From positions 1 through 5,746 of the forward strand of contig DAOWNU010000147.1 in the NCBI GenBank assembly GCA_030642425.1: DNA of 5,746 nucleotides. The letters run 5' to 3'. The notes under the pieces were generated by a model that saw only the letters and a program-made list of their open reading frames with translations, did no database searches and was not told the origin of the DNA. Both the position numbers and the translations under genes were made by a program. The stretch is from a bacterium. GTDB lineage: Bacteria; UBP14; UBA6098. Shown piece by piece: positions 5,595 to 5,746 of the stretch (the first letter of the stretch is position 1; each line of letters starts with the position of its first letter).

Positions 5595-5746
5595 TGCCCC
5601 TCGCCACACTGCCGAAGAATGAAACGCAAGGCGTAGTCCTCCACCCGAACGATATTGCGAGGCGTTGCCGTGAGCGTAGCCGAACGGAGCGTTGAGACGT
5701 GTCAATCTCCTCGATATACAAAGAGATTGCGACGCTCCCTTCGGTC
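5595..5746. repeat. Probable dispersed intergenic repeat element with imperfect palindrome, cut by the window edge
   Basis: This stretch shows no gene. It contains an imperfect palindrome at 5680-5744. The outer arms CCGAACGGAGCGT (5680-5692) and ACGCTCCCTTCGG (5732-5744) pair at 12 of 13 positions. The inner arms CAATCTC (5703-5709) and GAGATTG (5723-5729) pair perfectly around a 13-base loop. Ten unpaired bases on the left and two on the right separate the stems. The GC-rich text before it (about 5650-5690) resembles REP- or MITE-like intergenic repeats seen in many genomes, but only one copy is in this window. The element may continue past 5746. It separates tolB from whatever lies upstream. 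Confidence 0.55.

Noticed and set aside
5417..5644. 75-codon minus-strand ORF overlapping the tolB start
   Set aside because: It reads the repeat DNA upstream of tolB and then the tolB signal peptide in another frame; there is no support for a product.
1..5746. tRNA or rRNA genes, transposase genes, riboswitches
   Set aside because: No cloverleaf-like, rRNA-like or transposase-like sequence was recognised on either strand, and almost all other space is taken by the assigned genes.

Overview
The window reads as a mid-GC segment of a diderm (Gram-negative-type) bacterial chromosome. Every supported gene lies on the minus strand. The outer-membrane assignment rests on three genes: tolB and pal (Tol-Pal envelope system) and a GT9 heptosyltransferase-type enzyme (lipopolysaccharide core synthesis). 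I cannot name the species or phylum from sequence alone. The lipoprotein form of CpoB/YbgF and the multi-repeat TPR-GGDEF protein would fit a non-proteobacterial diderm such as an FCB-group lineage, but that is a guess.

Layout, read in the direction of transcription (right to left). (1) 5746-5560 is non-coding. It holds a large imperfect palindrome cut by the window edge and a 7-bp tandem repeat. (2) tolB, 5559-4231, is intact. (3) A 95-bp gap holds a possible promoter and a strong Shine-Dalgarno. (4) pal, 4135-3641, is intact. (5) cpoB/ybgF, 3641-2858, starts on a GTG overlapping the pal stop. It is broken twice: by an in-frame amber codon and by a one-base frameshift in a T5 run. (6) A GT9 glycosyltransferase gene, 2832-1801, is intact and follows after 25 bp. 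(7) A 473-bp gene-free stretch, 1800-1328, holds 13 copies of an exact-length 21-bp tandem repeat, a small perfect palindrome and no convincing gene. (8) A long TPR-plus-GGDEF gene runs from 1327 or 1315 off the left edge. Its 442 visible codons are free of stops, and the catalytic and inhibitory motifs look intact.

Working together: TolB (periplasmic propeller) and Pal (peptidoglycan-binding outer-membrane lipoprotein) form the outer-membrane side of the Tol-Pal complex. CpoB is the usual third gene of this cluster and links Tol to cell-wall synthesis. The TolQ-TolR-TolA motor genes are not here; the sequence upstream of tolB is repeat DNA. The heptosyltransferase is probably co-transcribed and adds an LPS-core function to the same envelope operon. 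The diguanylate cyclase is separated by the tandem array and is likely an independent unit that makes c-di-GMP in response to TPR-mediated contacts.

The most unusual points are the double-broken but otherwise well-preserved cpoB, the 21-bp array in front of the diguanylate cyclase gene, and the palindromic repeat element upstream of tolB. I did not find evidence for a wholly new biological system.
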